DNA of 64,000 nucleotides from Providencia rustigianii DSM 4541 (GCF_000156395.1 NZ_GG703818.1:832426-896425); one strand, 5' to 3'. Shown: positions 48,058 to 63,358, numbered from the stretch's first letter. Numbers and translations: made by a program. The notes: a model not told the origin generated them from the sequence alone.

Positions 48058-50778
48058 TTAACCGTCGATTGAACGCTTAACTTCGATGATTTCAAAGACT
48101 TCGATCATATCGCCGACACGGACATCGTTGTAGTTCTTAACACCGATACCACATTCCATACCGTTACGAACTTCGCTCACGTCATCTTTGAAGCGACGCA
48201 GTGACTCCAACTCACCTTCGTAAATAACCACGTTATCACGTAAGACGCGGATTGGGTTATTACGTTTAATGGTACCTTCAGTAACCATACAACCAGCAAC
48301 AGCACCAAATTTCGGTGATTTAAATACATCACGAACTTCTGCAAGACCAATGATTTGCTGTTTGTATTCAGGTGCCAACATACCACTCATTGCTTGTTTG
48401 ATTTCATCAATCAGGCTATAGATTACTGAGTAGTAACGTAAATCGACGCTTTCACTTTCAATAACGCGACGTGCAGATGCATCAGCACGAACGTTAAAGC
48501 CAAGAATGATAGCATTCGATGCCGCAGCCAGAGTTGCATCAGTTTCAGTGATACCACCCACGCCTGAACCGATGATTTTAACTTTAACTTCATCAGTTGA
48601 CAGTTTCATCAGAGACTCAGTGATAGCTTCACAAGTACCCTGAACGTCAGTTTTCAGAACGATATTCAGTTCAGAAACTTTACCTTCTTCCATGTTAGCA
48701 AACATGTTTTCCAGTTTAGATTTCTGCTGACGAGCTAATTTCACATCACGGAATTTGCCTTGACGATAGAGAGCAACTTCACGTGCTTTTTTCTCGTCAC
48801 GAACAACTGTCGCTTCATCACCGGCAGAAGGAACGCTTGAAAGCCCTAAAATTTCAACTGGAATTGAAGGACCTGCAGATTGAACTTCTTTACCTAATTC
48901 GTTACGCATTGCACGAATACGGCCATATTCAAATCCACACAGAACGATGTCGCCTTTATTCAAGGTACCTTCTTGAACTAAGATTGTCGCAACTGGGCCA
49001 CGACCTTTGTCCAGATAAGATTCAACAACAACACCGCTTGCCATACCTGCATATACCGCTTTCAGTTCTAAAACTTCAGCTTGCAGCAAGATAGCATCTA
49101 ACAGTTCATCGATACCGGTACCCACTTTTGCAGATACACCGATAAACTGCGTTTCACCGCCCCACTCTTCAGAAATAATACCGTACTGAGACAGCTCATT
49201 TCTAACGCGATCTGGGTCAGCTTCTGGTTTATCCATTTTGTTCACAGCAACAACAACTGGTACACCCGCAGCTTTCGCATGTTGGATCGCTTCAATTGTT
49301 TGTGGCATTACACCATCATCAGCAGCAACAACCAGAACAACGATATCCGTTGCCTGAGCACCACGTGCACGCATCGAAGTAAACGCGGCGTGACCTGGGG
49401 TGTCTAAGAAGGTGATCATACCCTTGTCAGTTTGGACGTGGTATGCACCGATGTGCTGAGTAATACCACCTGCTTCGCCTGATGCTACTTTCGTTGAACG
49501 AATGTAGTCCAGTAAAGAGGTTTTACCGTGGTCAACGTGACCCATGATGGTTACAACAGGAGCACGAGGTTCTTTCACCGCTGAGCCAGTGTCACGGTCA
49601 TTCATCACCGCTTCTTCTAACTCGTTTTCGCGACGCAGAATAACTTTGTGTCCCATTTCTTCTGCTACTAACTGTGCAGTTTCTTGGTCAATCACTTGGT
49701 TAATGGTTGCCATCGCACCCATTTTCATCATCGTTTTGATGACTTGTGAGCCTTTAACCGCCATTTTGTTAGCCAGTTCGCCAACGGTAATGGTTTCGCC
49801 AATCACTACGTCACGGTTTACCGCAACAGCAGGTTTGGTGAAGCTTTGCTGTAAAGAACTACCTTTACGCTGCTTACCTTTAGAACGACCTGAACGACCC
49901 GCAGCACGCTCTTCTTCACGATCAGCTTTCTCAGACAGTTTATTGCCTTTTTTCTGACGTGGAGCTTTCGCTGTACGGTTACGTGAACGACGGCCTTCTT
50001 CTTTCTCATCACTTTCGTCTTCTGCTGCACGAGCATGAGTAGACGTTGTAGTGTGATAGTCGCTGTCTTCTTCAGTTTTAGTTTCAGCCGTCCATTTCTC
50101 ACCGTTCTCTTCAGCCATTTTACGGGCTTCTTCAGCAACACGGCGAGCTTCCGCTTCAACTTTACGTTGAGTTTCTTCTTCGGCTTTACGTTTCAGCTCA
50201 GCTGCTTCAGCTTCACGACGCTGTTTTTCGGCATTACTTTCGTTAGTCTTGCCTGGTTTTTGATGATTTTCGCTTTGTTTCACTTTTTCTCTTTCCGCTG
50301 CTTCGCGCGTAGCTTTATCAGCTGCTTCACGTTTTGCTTTCTCTTCGGCTTCACGTTTAGCGTTTGCTTCCGCTTCACGTTTGGCAGCGTCTTCTGCTGC
50401 ACGTTTTGCCAGTTCCTCAGCTTCGCGCTGTGCCTGCTCTTCCGCTTCACGCTGCGCCTGCTCTTCCGATTTCGCTTCTTCAGCGTCACGGTTCACATAA
50501 GTGCGTTTTTTGCGGACTTCAACATTTACCGATTTGCTTTTGCCACCGGTGACTGGAACACTCAGCGTACTACGAGTTTTACGCTGCAATGTTAATTTAC
50601 TTGGCTGACCCGCTACTCCGCCTTGTTCACGGTTTAAGTGGTTCAGTAAAGCTTCTTTTTCAGACTGGTTAACAGAGTCATTCTCACCTTTAGTGATCCC
50701 TGCTTCAGCAAATTGCTGTACCAGGCGATCAACTGTGGTTTGAATTTCCGTTGCCAATGATTTTACAGTTTCTGTCAT
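48058..50778 (-). CDS. infB: Translation initiation factor IF-2
   Basis: A 906-residue GTPase that brings initiator tRNA to the 30S subunit. The N-terminal region holds a long charged helix of AKREAEE-type repeats (about residues 100-215). The IF2 N-domain and the G domain with [12 protein letters not shown] (about 415), DTPGH and NKMDKP follow, then domains II-IV to the C-terminus ([19 protein letters not shown]). Internal starts producing shorter IF-2 forms are known in E. coli but not examined here. It follows nusA in the same transcript. Confidence 0.98.
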   Translation of the reverse strand: MTETVKSLATEIQTTVDRLVQQFAEAGITKGENDSVNQSEKEALLNHLNREQGGVAGQPSKLTLQRKTRSTLSVPVTGGKSKSVNVEVRKKRTYVNRDAEEAKSEEQAQREAEEQAQREAEELAKRAAEDAAKREAEANAKREAEEKAKREAADKATREAAEREKVKQSENHQKPGKTNESNAEKQRREAEAAELKRKAEEETQRKVEAEARRVAEEARKMAEENGEKWTAETKTEEDSDYHTTTSTHARAAEDESDEKEEGRRSRNRTAKAPRQKKGNKLSEKADREEERAAGRSGRSKGKQRKGSSLQQSFTKPAVAVNRDVVIGETITVGELANKMAVKGSQVIKTMMKMGAMATINQVIDQETAQLVAEEMGHKVILRRENELEEAVMNDRDTGSAVKEPRAPVVTIMGHVDHGKTSLLDYIRSTKVASGEAGGITQHIGAYHVQTDKGMITFLDTPGHAAFTSMRARGAQATDIVVLVVAADDGVMPQTIEAIQHAKAAGVPVVVAVNKMDKPEADPDRVRNELSQYGIISEEWGGETQFIGVSAKVGTGIDELLDAILLQAEVLELKAVYAGMASGVVVESYLDKGRGPVATILVQEGTLNKGDIVLCGFEYGRIRAMRNELGKEVQSAGPSIPVEILGLSSVPSAGDEATVVRDEKKAREVALYRQGKFRDVKLARQQKSKLENMFANMEEGKVSELNIVLKTDVQGTCEAITESLMKLSTDEVKVKIIGSGVGGITETDATLAAASNAIILGFNVRADASARRVIESESVDLRYYSVIYSLIDEIKQAMSGMLAPEYKQQIIGLAEVRDVFKSPKFGAVAGCMVTEGTIKRNNPIRVLRDNVVIYEGELESLRRFKDDVSEVRNGMECGIGVKNYNDVRVGDMIEVFEIIEVKRSIDG

Positions 50779-50801
50779 GCCGTTCCTTCCTGCTACAGTG
50801 T

Positions 50802-52786
<1,985 letters not shown>

Positions 52787-52802
52787 GCCCACCCCCAGAC
52801 AT

Positions 52803-52870
52803 AAAAAAAGGGCATATAGCCCAGTTAATTCGATTATCAAATAACAAAAAACCCCGATATCGGGGCTTTT
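52803..52870 (-). terminator. Two tandem hairpins before rimP
   Basis: Read leftward, AAAAGCCCCGATATCGGGGT followed by T (52846-52870) is a terminator for the metY tRNA transcript. A second hairpin, GGGCTATATGCCC followed by seven T (52803-52821), lies just before rimP. The second is placed to attenuate the nusA-infB operon. Confidence 0.75.
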
Positions 52871-52994
52871 GTAACTGGACCCATAACGCATGGGTTTACC
52901 ATAATCCTAGTATACCTTGAAAATCTAGATAAATCGATGAGAAATTACGTTAACGATATCTAATAATGGACTGCAAGATATGTGAATAAGGAAA

Positions 52995-53071
<77 letters not shown>

Positions 53072-53128
53072 TTCGAAACGTGACTATTTTACACTGACTA
53101 TTTGTTGTATACAAGTCGTCTAAAATAA

Positions 53129-53218
53129 TGGTGCCGAGGACGGGACTTGAACCCGTACGCCCGTTTTGTAGGCACTACCACCTCAAGGTAGCGTGTATAC
53201 CAATTTCACCACCTCGGC
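53129..53218 (-). tRNA. leuU: tRNA-Leu (GAG)
   Basis: A 90-nt class II tRNA with CCA. GCCGAGG pairs with CCTCGGC; the anticodon arm CTACCTTGAGGTGGTAG carries GAG; a long variable arm and GGTTCAAGTCC are present. It lies between secG and metY as in E. coli. Confidence 0.96.
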
Positions 53219-53323
53219 ACTGAGGTGAGGTTACTAATTTACTCATCAATAACCTCAAATTTTTAACTTCTACTGCTTTACTACTGATGAGGACTAAATG
53301 CCTTCATCCGGAATCTTAAACAC

Positions 53324-53668
53324 TTAACGAGGGATATCGCTCGTTGGTGTTGCTGGTGCTGCCGGAACGTCTGTTGGTTGCTCGACTTTTGCCGGTTCAC
53401 TAATGTTTTCCCACTTACTACCTGTACCAGTGCCATATTTGTTGGCAGTCATATTGCCAAGCACTAAACTGATAATGAAAAACACAGCAGCCAAGATTCC
53501 AGTCATACGGGTCATGAAGTTACCTGAGCCCGATGAACCAAACAGTGTTGCAGAAGCGCCCGCACCGAATGATGCACCCATGTCAGCACCTTTACCTTGC
53601 TGTAACATCACCAGACCAATCAGGCTGATAGCCACTAGCAAAAAGATAATTAAGAGAGCTATATACAT
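53324..53668 (-). CDS. secG: Protein-export membrane protein SecG
   Basis: A 114-residue subunit of the SecYEG translocon. Two membrane segments (ALLIIFLLVAISLIGLVMLQQGKG and FMTRMTGILAAVFFIISLVLGNM) flank the conserved GADMGASFGAGASATLFGSSGSGNF loop. A Pro/Thr-rich tail follows. It precedes tRNA-Leu(GAG). Confidence 0.97.
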   Translation of the reverse strand: MYIALLIIFLLVAISLIGLVMLQQGKGADMGASFGAGASATLFGSSGSGNFMTRMTGILAAVFFIISLVLGNMTANKYGTGTGSKWENISEPAKVEQPTDVPAAPATPTSDIPR

Positions 53669-53936
53669 TTGAGTTACCTATTCAGTTACGGCGCATAGCC
53701 TATGCTATGACCCTTATACTGCACACCTACCCAATACTGAAAAATATAATTGCAGGATTGAGCAGGTGCGAATACTAACCAAAGCTGAGCTGACAAGCAA
53801 GTCTATTTTGCTTTCACGCGACCATTTGAAGAAAAAATCAACAAATTATCGAAATAATACTCAGCCATCTAATTATGTCGTCTTAACGTTTATTTTTATA
53901 AGCATTAAGAAAACCCATTTCAATGAATAAACTTAA
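53669..53936. other. Gap between glmM and secG
   Basis: No gene, RNA gene or clear terminator seen. It presumably carries the secG promoter. Confidence 0.4.
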
Positions 53937-55274
53937 TTAACCCGCTGCTTTTACTGCATCAGCAATATGGTTAGCCATTTTAGTCACAGTCTCTTCATCT
54001 TCACCTTCGACCATCACACGGATAAGTGGTTCGGTACCCGATTTTCTGAGTAATACGCGACCTTTCCCAGCTAACTCTTTTTCTACTTGTTCATTTGCTG
54101 CAATGACCGCATCACTTTGTAGAGGATCATGCTTGCCTTTGAAACGTACGTTAACCAACACTTGTGGCAATAATTTCATCCCACTGCAGAGGTCATGTAA
54201 ACTCATTTGGTTACGAACCATTGCACTAAGTACTTGCAGCCCAGCTACAATGCCGTCACCCGTAGTGGTTTTATCTAATAAAATAACGTGCCCTGAGTTT
54301 TCCGCTCCCATGCGCCAGCCTTTTTCTTGCAGTTTTTCCAGTACATACCGGTCACCGACTTTAGCTCGCTCAAAAGGAATACCCAGTTGTTTCAGTGCAA
54401 TCTCCAAACCCATGTTACTCATCAAGGTGCCAATAACGCCACCTTTTAACTGGCCTTGGCGTAATGCTTCACGTGCAATGATATATAGGATTTGGTCACC
54501 GTCGACTTTGTTACCTTCGTGGTCAACCATGATGATTCTGTCGCCATCACCATCAAAAGCTAAGCCTACATCCGCTTTCTCTGCAATGACGCGCTCTTGC
54601 AGCATACGAACATCTGTTGCGCCACACTCTTCATTAATATTGATACCATTAGGATCGCAACCAATGGCGATAACTTCTGCACCTAATTCGCTAAATACAT
54701 TGGGAGCAATGTGGTACGTTGCGCCATTTGCACAGTCTAGAACAACTTTAAGACTGTTCAGGCTCTGCTCATTTGGAAATGTGCCTTTACAGAATTCGAT
54801 ATAACGTCCTGCCGCGTCGACGATACGGTTTGCACGACCTAATTCAGCAGATTCAACACAAGTAATCGGTTTTTCCATCTCAGCTTCGATAGCTTCTTCA
54901 ACTTCATCTGGCAACTTAGTTCCATCAATAGAGAAGAATTTGATCCCATTATCATAATATGGGTTATGAGAGGCAGAAATAACGATCCCCGCTTCGGCAC
55001 GGAAAGTACGAGTGAGATATGCAACCGCAGGCGTTGGCATTGGACCAGTAAACGATGCAGATAATCCAGCAGCCGCTAAGCCAGCTTCTAAAGAAGACTC
55101 CAACATATAGCCAGAAATACGCGTATCTTTGCCGATAATAATTTTTCGTGAGCCATGACGTGCGAGGACTTTACCCGCAGCCCAGCCTAATTTTAAAACG
55201 AAATCAGGCGTGATCGGACTGTCGCCCACTTTGCCACGAATACCATCAGTACCAAAATATTTACGGTTACTCAT
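53937..55274 (-). CDS. glmM: Phosphoglucosamine mutase
   Basis: A 445-residue enzyme that turns glucosamine-6-phosphate into glucosamine-1-phosphate for peptidoglycan and LPS. The phosphoserine is in [19 protein letters not shown] (about residue 102). The metal-binding DGDGDR (about 241-246), the sugar-binding GAENSGHV (about 322) and the phosphate-binding [12 protein letters not shown] near the C-terminus are intact. Its start overlaps folP by eight bases. Confidence 0.98.
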   Translation of the reverse strand: MSNRKYFGTDGIRGKVGDSPITPDFVLKLGWAAGKVLARHGSRKIIIGKDTRISGYMLESSLEAGLAAAGLSASFTGPMPTPAVAYLTRTFRAEAGIVISASHNPYYDNGIKFFSIDGTKLPDEVEEAIEAEMEKPITCVESAELGRANRIVDAAGRYIEFCKGTFPNEQSLNSLKVVLDCANGATYHIAPNVFSELGAEVIAIGCDPNGININEECGATDVRMLQERVIAEKADVGLAFDGDGDRIIMVDHEGNKVDGDQILYIIAREALRQGQLKGGVIGTLMSNMGLEIALKQLGIPFERAKVGDRYVLEKLQEKGWRMGAENSGHVILLDKTTTGDGIVAGLQVLSAMVRNQMSLHDLCSGMKLLPQVLVNVRFKGKHDPLQSDAVIAANEQVEKELAGKGRVLLRKSGTEPLIRVMVEGEDEETVTKMANHIADAVKAAG

Positions 55275-56115
55275 ACGCTAACTTTTCCTTTTCTGACAGA
55301 GTCATCTGAACCACTTGCATTGCCTGCACAGTTTCTTTCACATCATGAACACGAATAATCTGTGCTCCCTGCATTGCAGCAATAGTTGCACAAGCTAAAC
55401 TGCCCGCAAGACGTTCTTGAGGTGGAACATTCAATAATTGTCCAATCATAGATTTGCGTGACAGACCTGCCAATAGCGGTAGTCCGAAATCATGAAACTG
55501 ATCTAAATATGCTAATAATTGGTAATTATGCGACAGGTTCTTACCAAAACCAAAGCCTGGATCGATAATTATTTGCTGTTTATCAATTCCAGCATCTACA
55601 CAGCGTTTAATTTCAATGGCTAAGTAGTCTTTGACTTCCTTGACGACATTCGCATAGTCAGGTGCATTCTGCATCGTTCTTGGCTGGCCTTTCATGTGCA
55701 TAATACATACGGGTAACCCTGTATTGGCTGCAACCTCAAGCGCACCATCTTCATGCAATGAACGAATATCATTGATAATGTGCATTCCTGCTTTAGCGGC
55801 TTCATTCATGACTTGAGCTTTTGAGGTATCAACAGAAATCCACACATCAAAACGTTTAGCAATGGCCTCTACAATTGGAATAACTCGGTCTAATTCTTCG
55901 CTTACAGAAACTTCAGCCGCACCTGGACGTGTCGATTCACCGCCGATATCAATAATCGTTGCGCCTTCTTGAACCATTTTAGCAACATGATCGAGTGCAT
56001 CGTGATAACGATTATGGGTGCCACCATCTGAAAATGAATCAGGAGTAACATTCAGAATCCCCATCACCTGAGGAGTAGATAAGTCAAGGAGATGACCTCG
56101 AGCTTTAATGTGCAT
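55267..56115 (-). CDS. folP: Dihydropteroate synthase
   Basis: A 282-residue folate-pathway enzyme, the target of sulfonamides. [13 protein letters not shown] (about residues 20-32), [12 protein letters not shown] (about 57-68), DPGFGFGKN and the C-terminal [16 protein letters not shown] are present and look wild-type in type. It lies between ftsH and glmM and is translationally coupled to glmM. Confidence 0.97.
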   Translation of the reverse strand: MHIKARGHLLDLSTPQVMGILNVTPDSFSDGGTHNRYHDALDHVAKMVQEGATIIDIGGESTRPGAAEVSVSEELDRVIPIVEAIAKRFDVWISVDTSKAQVMNEAAKAGMHIINDIRSLHEDGALEVAANTGLPVCIMHMKGQPRTMQNAPDYANVVKEVKDYLAIEIKRCVDAGIDKQQIIIDPGFGFGKNLSHNYQLLAYLDQFHDFGLPLLAGLSRKSMIGQLLNVPPQERLAGSLACATIAAMQGAQIIRVHDVKETVQAMQVVQMTLSEKEKLAYE

Positions 56116-56134
56116 GATTATTTTTCCTTAACGT

Positions 56135-56160
56135 AAAAAACCCCAGTAATCTGGGGTTTT
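56135..56160 (-). terminator. Terminator after ftsH
   Basis: Read leftward, AAAACCCCAG pairs with CTGGGGTTTT, followed by more T. It separates ftsH from folP-glmM. Confidence 0.8.
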
Positions 56161-56185
56161 CAATTAATCAACTTGTGACGATAGC

Positions 56186-58153
56186 TTATTGTGGCTTGCT
56201 ATCGTTATTATCGGATGAATTATTTTCATCTGACTTATCAGTTGGTTGTTCAGGCTGAGGTTCTGTCGCCGCTGTTTCAGGTTTTGATGCGCTTGTTGCT
56301 GCACCAAATGAGCCGGTCACATTGTTAACTTTTTTATCCTCATCCCAACCTGCTGGCGCACGTACTGGACGGCGGTTCATCAGGTCATCAATCATTGGCA
56401 TATCTATCGTTTCATATTTCAATAATGCATCTTTCATTGCATGCAGAATATCCATATTGTCGGTTAAGGTTTTATGTGCAACCTTATAACCACGGTCGAT
56501 AATTGCTTTGATCTCTTCATCAATAATGCGTGCAGTTTCATCTGAATAAGTCGAGCTATGTCCTGAACGACCTAAGAATGCTGGGCCTTCTTCTTCAGAA
56601 TATAACACTGGACCTAACTTGTCAGAGAAGCCCCACTGAGTCACCATTTTTCTAGCTGTGTTGGTGGCTTGCTGGATATCGCCTGATGCACCGGTAGAAA
56701 TTTTGTCATAACCGTAAATCAGTTCTTCAGCAATACGACCACCATAGGTGCTTGCAATATTACCTTCTAACTTCTGACGGCTCGCACTAATTTGGTCACC
56801 TTCAGGTAAGTAGAACGTCACACCCAATGCACGACCACGAGGAATAATAGTCACTTTATGAACAGGGTCATGCTCTGGCATCAAGTAGCCCACAATCGCA
56901 TGTCCAGCTTCATGATAAGCAGTCGATTCTTTCTGCTCTTCCGTCATCATTAAAGAACGGTGTTCAGCACCCAGCCAAACTTTATCTCGCGCTCTTTCGA
57001 ATTCAGCCATGGAGACAACACGCTTATTTTCACGTGCCGCAAACAATGCTGCTTCGTTAACTAAGTTTGCTAACTCCGCACCAGAAAAACCTGGGGTTGC
57101 ACGAGCAAGGATAGAGGTATCAACACCTGGGTCAATTGGAACACGACGCATATGAACTTTCAGAATCTGTTCACGGCCACGGACATCCGGTAGACCAACA
57201 ACAACCTGACGGTCAAAACGACCTGGACGTAATAATGCTGGGTCAAGTACGTCAGCACGGTTAGTTGCAGCAATAACAATGATGCCTTCATTACCTTCGA
57301 AACCATCCATCTCAACCAGCATTTGGTTCAGTGTCTGTTCACGTTCATCGTGACCACCACCTAAACCAGCGCCACGTTGGCGACCAACAGCATCGATTTC
57401 ATCAATAAAAATGATACAAGGCGCAGCTTTCTTTGCTTGTTCGAACATGTCACGAACACGCGAAGCACCAACCCCGACAAACATTTCCACGAAATCAGAA
57501 CCGGAAATAGTAAAGAAAGGAACTTTAGCTTCACCAGCAATCGCTTTTGCCAGTAATGTTTTACCTGTACCCGGAGGTCCTACCATCAGGACGCCTTTAG
57601 GAATCTTACCACCGAGTTTTTGGAAACGAGCTGGTTCACGTAAGAATTCTACGATTTCACCCACTTCTTCTTTAGCTTCATCACAACCAGCAACGTCTGC
57701 AAATGTTGTTTTGATCTGATCTTCTGTCAGCATACGGGCTTTACTTTTGCCGAATGACATAGCCCCTTTGCCGCCGCCACCTTGCATTTGGCGCATAAAG
57801 AAAATCCAGACACCAATCAACAGAAGCATTGGGAACCAGGAAATGAAAATAGATGTCAGTAAGCTAGGTTCTTCTGGTGGTTCACCGACGACAGTTACAT
57901 TCTTGTTTAACAAGGTGTCTAACAACTTCTCATCCTGCATAGGAAGATAAGTTGTATAGCGGCTATTATCCGCTTTTCTGACGTTCAATTCACGACCTGT
58001 GATACGAACTTCACGTACCTGATCCTGGGCTAACTCATTGATAAACGTTGAATAATCAACTCTGCGACTATTCGAATCGCTTGGGCCAAAACTCTGGAAC
58101 AAGGACATCAGAACAACTGCGATGACTAACCAGAGAATTAGGTTTTTCGCCAT
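56186..58153 (-). CDS. ftsH: Membrane AAA+ protease FtsH
   Basis: A 655-residue ATP-dependent zinc metalloprotease of the inner membrane that degrades LpxC, sigma-32 and misfolded membrane proteins. Two membrane segments ([41 protein letters not shown]) flank a periplasmic region. Walker A GPPGTGKT (about 195), [12 protein letters not shown], and the zinc site HEAGH (about 415) are intact. The tail is Gln/Asn/Ser-rich. ATG 58153 is used; an in-frame TTG at 58162, eight bases after GAGG, would add three residues. Confidence 0.98.
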   Translation of the reverse strand: MAKNLILWLVIAVVLMSLFQSFGPSDSNSRRVDYSTFINELAQDQVREVRITGRELNVRKADNSRYTTYLPMQDEKLLDTLLNKNVTVVGEPPEEPSLLTSIFISWFPMLLLIGVWIFFMRQMQGGGGKGAMSFGKSKARMLTEDQIKTTFADVAGCDEAKEEVGEIVEFLREPARFQKLGGKIPKGVLMVGPPGTGKTLLAKAIAGEAKVPFFTISGSDFVEMFVGVGASRVRDMFEQAKKAAPCIIFIDEIDAVGRQRGAGLGGGHDEREQTLNQMLVEMDGFEGNEGIIVIAATNRADVLDPALLRPGRFDRQVVVGLPDVRGREQILKVHMRRVPIDPGVDTSILARATPGFSGAELANLVNEAALFAARENKRVVSMAEFERARDKVWLGAEHRSLMMTEEQKESTAYHEAGHAIVGYLMPEHDPVHKVTIIPRGRALGVTFYLPEGDQISASRQKLEGNIASTYGGRIAEELIYGYDKISTGASGDIQQATNTARKMVTQWGFSDKLGPVLYSEEEGPAFLGRSGHSSTYSDETARIIDEEIKAIIDRGYKVAHKTLTDNMDILHAMKDALLKYETIDMPMIDDLMNRRPVRAPAGWDEDKKVNNVTGSFGAATSASKPETAATEPQPEQPTDKSDENNSSDNNDSKPQ

Positions 58154-58210
58154 GTCACTCAAGGGATTAACCTCACCTTACAACTGTGTTAACAAATAAC
58201 GCTCAGGGTA

Positions 58211-58840
58211 CTATAGTTTTAGTCCTGTCGCTACAATGTATACTTCACGCGATCGTGCCCGCGAAGATTCGGGTTTACGAACTTTAACTTTCGTAAATAG
58301 GGAGCGGATATCCCTGAGGTATTCATCAAAGCCTTCTCCCTGAAATACTTTAACAATAAAACTTCCCCCAGGAGCCAATACCGCACGGCACATATCCAAT
58401 GCTAATTCAACCAGATACATAGAGCGAGGAATATCTACTTCAGGTGTTCCGCTCATATTTGGAGCCATGTCAGACATAACCACTTGTACTTTTTTATCCC
58501 CTACTCGCTCTAACAAAGCAGCAAGTACGGCTTCATCGCGAAAATCTCCTTGGAGGAAATCAACACCGACGATGGGATCCATTGGTAACAGGTCACAAGC
58601 AATAACACGACCATGATGACCTATTTGGCTGACAACATACTGCGACCAACCACCTGGGGCGGCCCCTAAATCAACAACGGTCATACCTGGTTTAAAAATC
58701 TTATCACCTTGCTGGATTTCATCCAGTTTAAACCATGCACGTGAGCGGAGCCCTTTTTTTTGTGCTTGCTGAACATATTTATCACTAAAATGTTCTTGCA
58801 ACCAACGACTGGAGCTTGCCGAACGTTTTTTATTGGCCAT
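58211..58840 (-). CDS. rlmE: 23S rRNA 2'-O-ribose U2552 methyltransferase
   Basis: A 209-residue enzyme (RrmJ/FtsJ) that methylates U2552 in the A-loop of 23S r[43 protein letters not shown], the SAM-binding [14 protein letters not shown], and the catalytic Lys and Asp segments ([32 protein letters not shown]) are intact. ATG 58840 gives exactly the E. coli length. It precedes ftsH, as is usual. Confidence 0.97.
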   Translation of the reverse strand: MANKKRSASSSRWLQEHFSDKYVQQAQKKGLRSRAWFKLDEIQQGDKIFKPGMTVVDLGAAPGGWSQYVVSQIGHHGRVIACDLLPMDPIVGVDFLQGDFRDEAVLAALLERVGDKKVQVVMSDMAPNMSGTPEVDIPRSMYLVELALDMCRAVLAPGGSFIVKVFQGEGFDEYLRDIRSLFTKVKVRKPESSRARSREVYIVATGLKL

Positions 58841-58869
58841 TGCACTTTCCAACTATACTAATAGAAATA

Positions 58870-58975
58870 CATTTCCCGACATTCTTCAAGTTACAAGGGA
58901 TTAGCTTCATTTTTCCCCAAGCTACATAATTTACTATGTATTTCAGGATAGTTTACGTTGCCGCCTACTAGTAAC
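58870..58975 (-). repeat. Degenerate ERIC-like remnant
   Basis: Read leftward, the stretch contains TAGGCGGCAA, then TACATAGTAAATTATGTA in place of the usual core, and ends TAACTTGAAGAATGTCGGG. It matches the other ERIC copies in order and spacing but is heavily mutated. Confidence 0.6.
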
Positions 58976-59096
58976 CCGATGGACTTCGGGTAATCATTAG
59001 CTGCTTCTTTACCATCAAATAAGATATAATTGATGGTGATAGTGATCAGATGGCGGTAGAATATGCCATTTTCAATACTAACCAAGCAAAAAATCG

Positions 59097-59390
59097 ATGA
59101 ATCTTAATAAAAAACAAATCCAGCACCTAAAAAGTCTCGCTCACCACTTAAACCCTGTTGTTATGATTGGCAACAATGGCTTAACCGAAGGTGTTTTGGC
59201 TGAGATAGAACTCTCATTAACACATCACGAGCTTATCAAAGTCAAAATCGCAGGCGAAGATCGTGATACTAAAAATTTGATCGCTGATGCGATTGTTCGC
59301 GAAACTGGTGCAGCAAATGTCCAAGTTATCGGTAAAATTCTTGTTCTCTACCGTCCTTCAGCTGAGCGCAAAATCATTTTACCTAAATAA
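59097..59390 (+). CDS. yhbY: CRM-domain ribosome-associated protein YhbY
   Basis: A 97-residue protein that is a single CRM domain (MNLNKKQIQHLKSLAHHLNPVVMIGNNGLTEGVLAEIELSLTHHELIKVKI...VIGKILVLYRPS), including the GxxG-type GNNG loop. E. coli YhbY associates with pre-50S particles. It is divergent from rlmE. Confidence 0.95.
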   Translation: MNLNKKQIQHLKSLAHHLNPVVMIGNNGLTEGVLAEIELSLTHHELIKVKIAGEDRDTKNLIADAIVRETGAANVQVIGKILVLYRPSAERKIILPK

Positions 59391-59440
59391 TAACTCTTCA
59401 TTTATATAAAAATGCCATCGAAAGCATGTTTTATATGACG

Positions 59441-59463
59441 AAAAAGGCCGCCTGCGGCCTTTC
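59441..59463. terminator. Terminator between yhbY and greA
   Basis: AAAGGCCG pairs with CGGCCTTT around a four-base loop, with A/T runs on both sides. It can serve both converging genes. Confidence 0.8.
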
Positions 59464-59508
59464 TCTCTAAATCAGTGAAATAATATAACCAATTCAGGGA
59501 AATAGGAA

Positions 59509-59985
59509 TCAGATATACTCAACTTTAAGAATTTCGAACTCAACATCCCCGCCCGGCGTCTTAATTGTGACGACATCATCAACTTCTTTGCCCACTAATC
59601 CACGAGCAATTGGCGAATTGACAGAGATTAAATTCACTTTAATATCTGCTTCATCATCACCGACAATACGGTAAGTTAGCTCTTCATCTGTATCTAGGTT
59701 AAGTACAGTGACTGTTGCTCCGAAAATAACACGTCCATTGTTAACCATTTTCGTTATATCAATCACTTGAGAGTGGGAAAGTTTAGATTCAATTTCTTGA
59801 ATACGACCTTCACAAAACCCCTGTTGTTCACGCGCAGCATGATATTCAGCATTTTCTTTTAAATCACCATGCTCACGAGCATCTGCAATTGCCGCAATAA
59901 TTTCAGGGCGACGGACAGATTTCAAGTACTCGAGCTCTTCTCTGAGCTTGTTTGCACCAAATACTGTCATTGGAATCTGTTTCAT
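59509..59985 (-). CDS. greA: Transcript cleavage factor GreA
   Basis: A 158-residue factor that rescues backtracked RNA polymerase by stimulating transcript cleavage. The N-terminal coiled coil bears the acidic tip ([25 protein letters not shown], about residues 33-57). The C-terminal FKBP-like domain ([34 protein letters not shown]) is complete. It is divergent from dacB. Confidence 0.97.
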   Translation of the reverse strand: MKQIPMTVFGANKLREELEYLKSVRRPEIIAAIADAREHGDLKENAEYHAAREQQGFCEGRIQEIESKLSHSQVIDITKMVNNGRVIFGATVTVLNLDTDEELTYRIVGDDEADIKVNLISVNSPIARGLVGKEVDDVVTIKTPGGDVEFEILKVEYI

Positions 59986-60055
59986 TTGATAAATACCTCT
60001 GATTCAATCCTATATAAAAAATAAGTATCTTCCTGATTTTGTAACAGCAGTACAC

Positions 60056-60084
60056 CGAACACCACTGTGTGTAGGGGGGTGTTC
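60056..60084 (-). promoter_or_regulatory. Hairpin in the greA leader
   Basis: GAACACC and GGTGTTC are complementary around a loop. It lies about 70 bases upstream of greA. E. coli greA has a structured leader that yields small RNAs; whether this is the counterpart is an inference. Confidence 0.4.
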
Positions 60085-60244
60085 AAATTACTTGGGGTGT
60101 AAATAACTCAATCAGACTAATTTAGCCACTTATCTTATCATACTGTTCGCTATTTTAACTGAGAGTTAATAGCGGATCATCGTTTACTTTATTGGGCATT
60201 ACACTTTAGTATGTGCAGTATGTCTACCCTGATATGTGAAATAT

Positions 60245-61693
60245 ATGTCGTTATTAACTTCAACCAGAAAATTAATCATCACTTTAGGACTTACCTTCGT
60301 AAGTTCACAAGCTTTATCCATTCCTGTTGATGATTTTAAACAGTATCTCCCCGACGGCACTAACCTTGCTCTGGTTGCGCAGAAAGTAGGAAGTAATACT
60401 CCGCTCATTGATTATAACGCTCAACAAATGGCGCTACCGGCCAGTACCCAAAAAGTCGTCACTGCATTGGCTGCTTTATTGCAATTAGGCCCAGACTATC
60501 GTTTCGTAACCAATTTTGAAACCGATGCAAAATTAAATAACAACACGCTGACGGGTGATTTAGTCATCCGCTTCAGTGGCGATCCAACACTGACTCGCCA
60601 ACAAATTCGTAATATGGTCAACGCATTAAAGCAAATCGGTATTCATAAAGTTGATGGCGATCTTATTGTCGATATTTCAGCATTTGCAAGCCATGACAAA
60701 GCACCGGGCTGGGTATGGAACGATATGACCCAATGCTTTAGTGCACCACCTGCCGCCGCGATTATTGATAGAAACTGCTTCTCAGTTTCCCTCTATCCCG
60801 CAGATAAACCGGGCGATATGGCATTTATCAAAACAGCTAATTTTTATCCGGTGAATATGTTTAGTGAGGTTAAAACCCTTGCAAAAGGTTCGCCAGAATC
60901 CCGTTACTGTGAATTGGATGTGGTTCCAGGAGAGCTCAATCGATATACCTTAACAGGCTGCTTAACTCAACGCAGTGAGCCCCTACCTCTAGCTTTCGCA
61001 GTACAAAATGGCGCAAGCTATTCGGGTGCAATTGTTAAGAATGAGTTGATCAATGCGGGTATTGAACTGACAGGAAGCATAAAGAAAAGAACACTTCCCG
61101 TTCCTCAATCCCAAGTTCTCGTCAAAACAGAATCGAAACCTTTGCATGACCTGCTGAAAGTTATGTTGAAAAAATCAGATAATATGATCGCTGATACGGT
61201 ATTTAGAACCATTGGGCGTGATTACTATGGGGTACCAGGTACATGGCGTTCAGGCTCTGATGCAGTAAGACAAGTATTGAAGCAAAAAGCAGGTATCGAT
61301 TTAGGTAATACTGTGATGGTGGATGGCTCTGGGTTATCACGACATAACCTGATTACACCAGCAACTATGATGGAAGTTTTGCAGTTTATCGCTAAAAACG
61401 ATCAGCAGCTTGATTATATCTCAATGCTCCCGCTAGCAGGCCATGATGGAACACTGCGCTACCGTGGCGGTTTAGATGAAGCGGGTGTAAACGGTAAGGT
61501 TTCAGCTAAAACAGGCGCATTGCAAGGAGTTTATAACCTCGCCGGCTTTATTACCACAGCAAGTGGGCAGCGAGTTGCATTCGTCCAATTTATTTCAGCC
61601 TATGCCGTTCCTCAAAGCCAACAGCGTAGTCGTCGCGTACCATTAGTGCGTTTTGAGAGCCGTTTATATAAAGATCTGTACCAGAAAAACTGA
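60245..61693 (+). CDS. dacB: Penicillin-binding protein 4 (DacB)
   Basis: A 482-residue D-alanyl-D-alanine carboxypeptidase/endopeptidase of the periplasm. A signal peptide (about residues 1-25, ending SSQALS) is followed by SxxK in LPASTQKVVTALAALL, SxN in KKSDNMIADTVFR, and KTG in VSAKTGALQGVYNLAGF. The family's inserted domain (DKAPGWVWNDMTQCFSAPPAAAIIDRNCFSV) is present. A GTG at 60236 is in frame, but ATG 60245 gives the more normal start. Confidence 0.97.
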   Translation: MSLLTSTRKLIITLGLTFVSSQALSIPVDDFKQYLPDGTNLALVAQKVGSNTPLIDYNAQQMALPASTQKVVTALAALLQLGPDYRFVTNFETDAKLNNNTLTGDLVIRFSGDPTLTRQQIRNMVNALKQIGIHKVDGDLIVDISAFASHDKAPGWVWNDMTQCFSAPPAAAIIDRNCFSVSLYPADKPGDMAFIKTANFYPVNMFSEVKTLAKGSPESRYCELDVVPGELNRYTLTGCLTQRSEPLPLAFAVQNGASYSGAIVKNELINAGIELTGSIKKRTLPVPQSQVLVKTESKPLHDLLKVMLKKSDNMIADTVFRTIGRDYYGVPGTWRSGSDAVRQVLKQKAGIDLGNTVMVDGSGLSRHNLITPATMMEVLQFIAKNDQQLDYISMLPLAGHDGTLRYRGGLDEAGVNGKVSAKTGALQGVYNLAGFITTASGQRVAFVQFISAYAVPQSQQRSRRVPLVRFESRLYKDLYQKN

Positions 61694-61730
61694 TCCTCAC
61701 AGAGATCCTTTTCAGGATCTTAAGGTATAA

Positions 61731-61763
61731 AAAAGGCGCAATTATCAAAATTTGCGCCTTTTT
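61731..61763. terminator. Terminator between dacB and obgE
   Basis: AAAAGGCGCAA pairs with TTGCGCCTTTT around ATTATCAAA-like sequence, with A and T runs on both sides. Confidence 0.85.
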
Positions 61764-61780
61764 ATATACCTAACGATTAA

Positions 61781-62980
<1,200 letters not shown>

Positions 62981-63030
62981 TTATAGTGCTGGATGGCTGT
63001 ATTACCCAGAGATGGCGTATTTTGAATATA

Positions 63031-63062
63031 AAAAGCCCCGCAAAAGGTTTTTGCAGGGCTTT
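63031..63062 (-). terminator. rpmA terminator
   Basis: Read leftward, AAAGCCCTGCAAAA pairs with TTTTGCGGGGCTTT, followed by T-rich sequence. It lies between rpmA and obgE. Confidence 0.85.
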
Positions 63063-63088
63063 AATTCTAAAATTAAAAGTCAGAAAAC

Positions 63089-63358
<270 letters not shown>

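Noticed and set aside
50035-50595. Phe-rich rightward frame opposite infB
   Set aside because: Antisense shadow of the Lys/Glu-rich IF-2 helix; composition and position explain it.
53129-53218. tRNA-Leu(GAG) as the other end of the island
   Set aside because: Its 3' end differs from that of the tRNA-Leu(CAA) gene and conserved core genes lie between them.
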